A stretch of 13,962 nucleotides of DNA from Betaproteobacteria bacterium RIFCSPLOWO2_02_FULL_68_150 (GTDB lineage Bacteria; Pseudomonadota; Gammaproteobacteria; Burkholderiales; SG8-39), in the NCBI GenBank assembly GCA_001771975.1, contig MERE01000042.1, forward strand, positions 1 through 13,962. Reading direction: 5' to 3'. The position numbers and the translations under genes are program-made. The notes beneath the pieces are model-generated. The model made no database searches. It saw only the letters and a program-made list of their open reading frames with translations, and was not told the DNA's origin. Below are positions 13,509-13,962 of this stretch, piece by piece (the first letter of the stretch is position 1; each line of letters starts with the position of its first letter).

Positions 13509-13962
<454 letters not shown>

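Overview
The window looks like chromosomal DNA of a high-GC betaproteobacterium (Burkholderiales or a close relative). The evidence is the strong G/C bias at third codon positions, a PHB-type phasin, and the gene run hda / HAD phosphatase / pcnB / folK / deoxynucleoside kinase beside purM, an order familiar from Betaproteobacteria. I see no tRNA, rRNA, CRISPR array, intact insertion sequence or phage gene. Coding density is very high and no gap without a gene exceeds about 300 bases; the longest, 8269-8528, is a regulatory region.

Layout. (1) 1-1855, minus strand: thioredoxin, then a pirin-type cupin, then fumC, which is cut by the window edge. (2) 1921-2787, plus strand: gluQ, divergent from the thioredoxin gene and followed by a long hairpin. 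(3) 2875-8268, minus strand: a five-gene cluster read as TetR regulator, B12-binding mutase small subunit, mutase large subunit, a fused MeaB-type GTPase/GalT-like protein, and a DMT/EamA transporter. Three junctions overlap (8, 4 and 4 nt) and one has a 1-nt gap, so it should be a single translationally coupled operon. A perfect 14-bp palindrome just upstream of tetR is the likely operator. (4) 8529-9071, plus strand: a phasin with a consensus promoter flanked by two TGC-N3-GCA sites, ending in a strong terminator. (5) 9268-10296, minus strand: purM. (6) 10333-13962, plus strand: hda, HAD phosphatase, pcnB, folK and a partial deoxynucleoside kinase. Three of these junctions are tight (two ATGA overlaps and a 2-nt gap), and an 82-bp inverted-repeat-bounded insert lies before pcnB.

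Region 3 is the interesting part. The mutase pair has the two-subunit build of isobutyryl-CoA or 2-hydroxyisobutyryl-CoA mutases, and the CoA- and B12-contact residues are retained. The acyl-pocket residues that define the known specificities are replaced, so its substrate is not one I can name. Its GTPase chaperone has lost the usual MeaB C-terminal arm and continues into a complete-looking nucleotidyltransferase domain of the GalT/HIT superfamily, with the metal CxxC and the HPHxQ catalytic motif intact. I know of no described system with this fusion. With the co-translated transporter and a local TetR regulator, it reads as a self-contained, inducible B12-dependent acyl-CoA pathway of unknown substrate. 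The rest of the window is housekeeping: tRNA-Asp modification, purine and folate synthesis, replication control, RNA polyadenylation and carbon storage.
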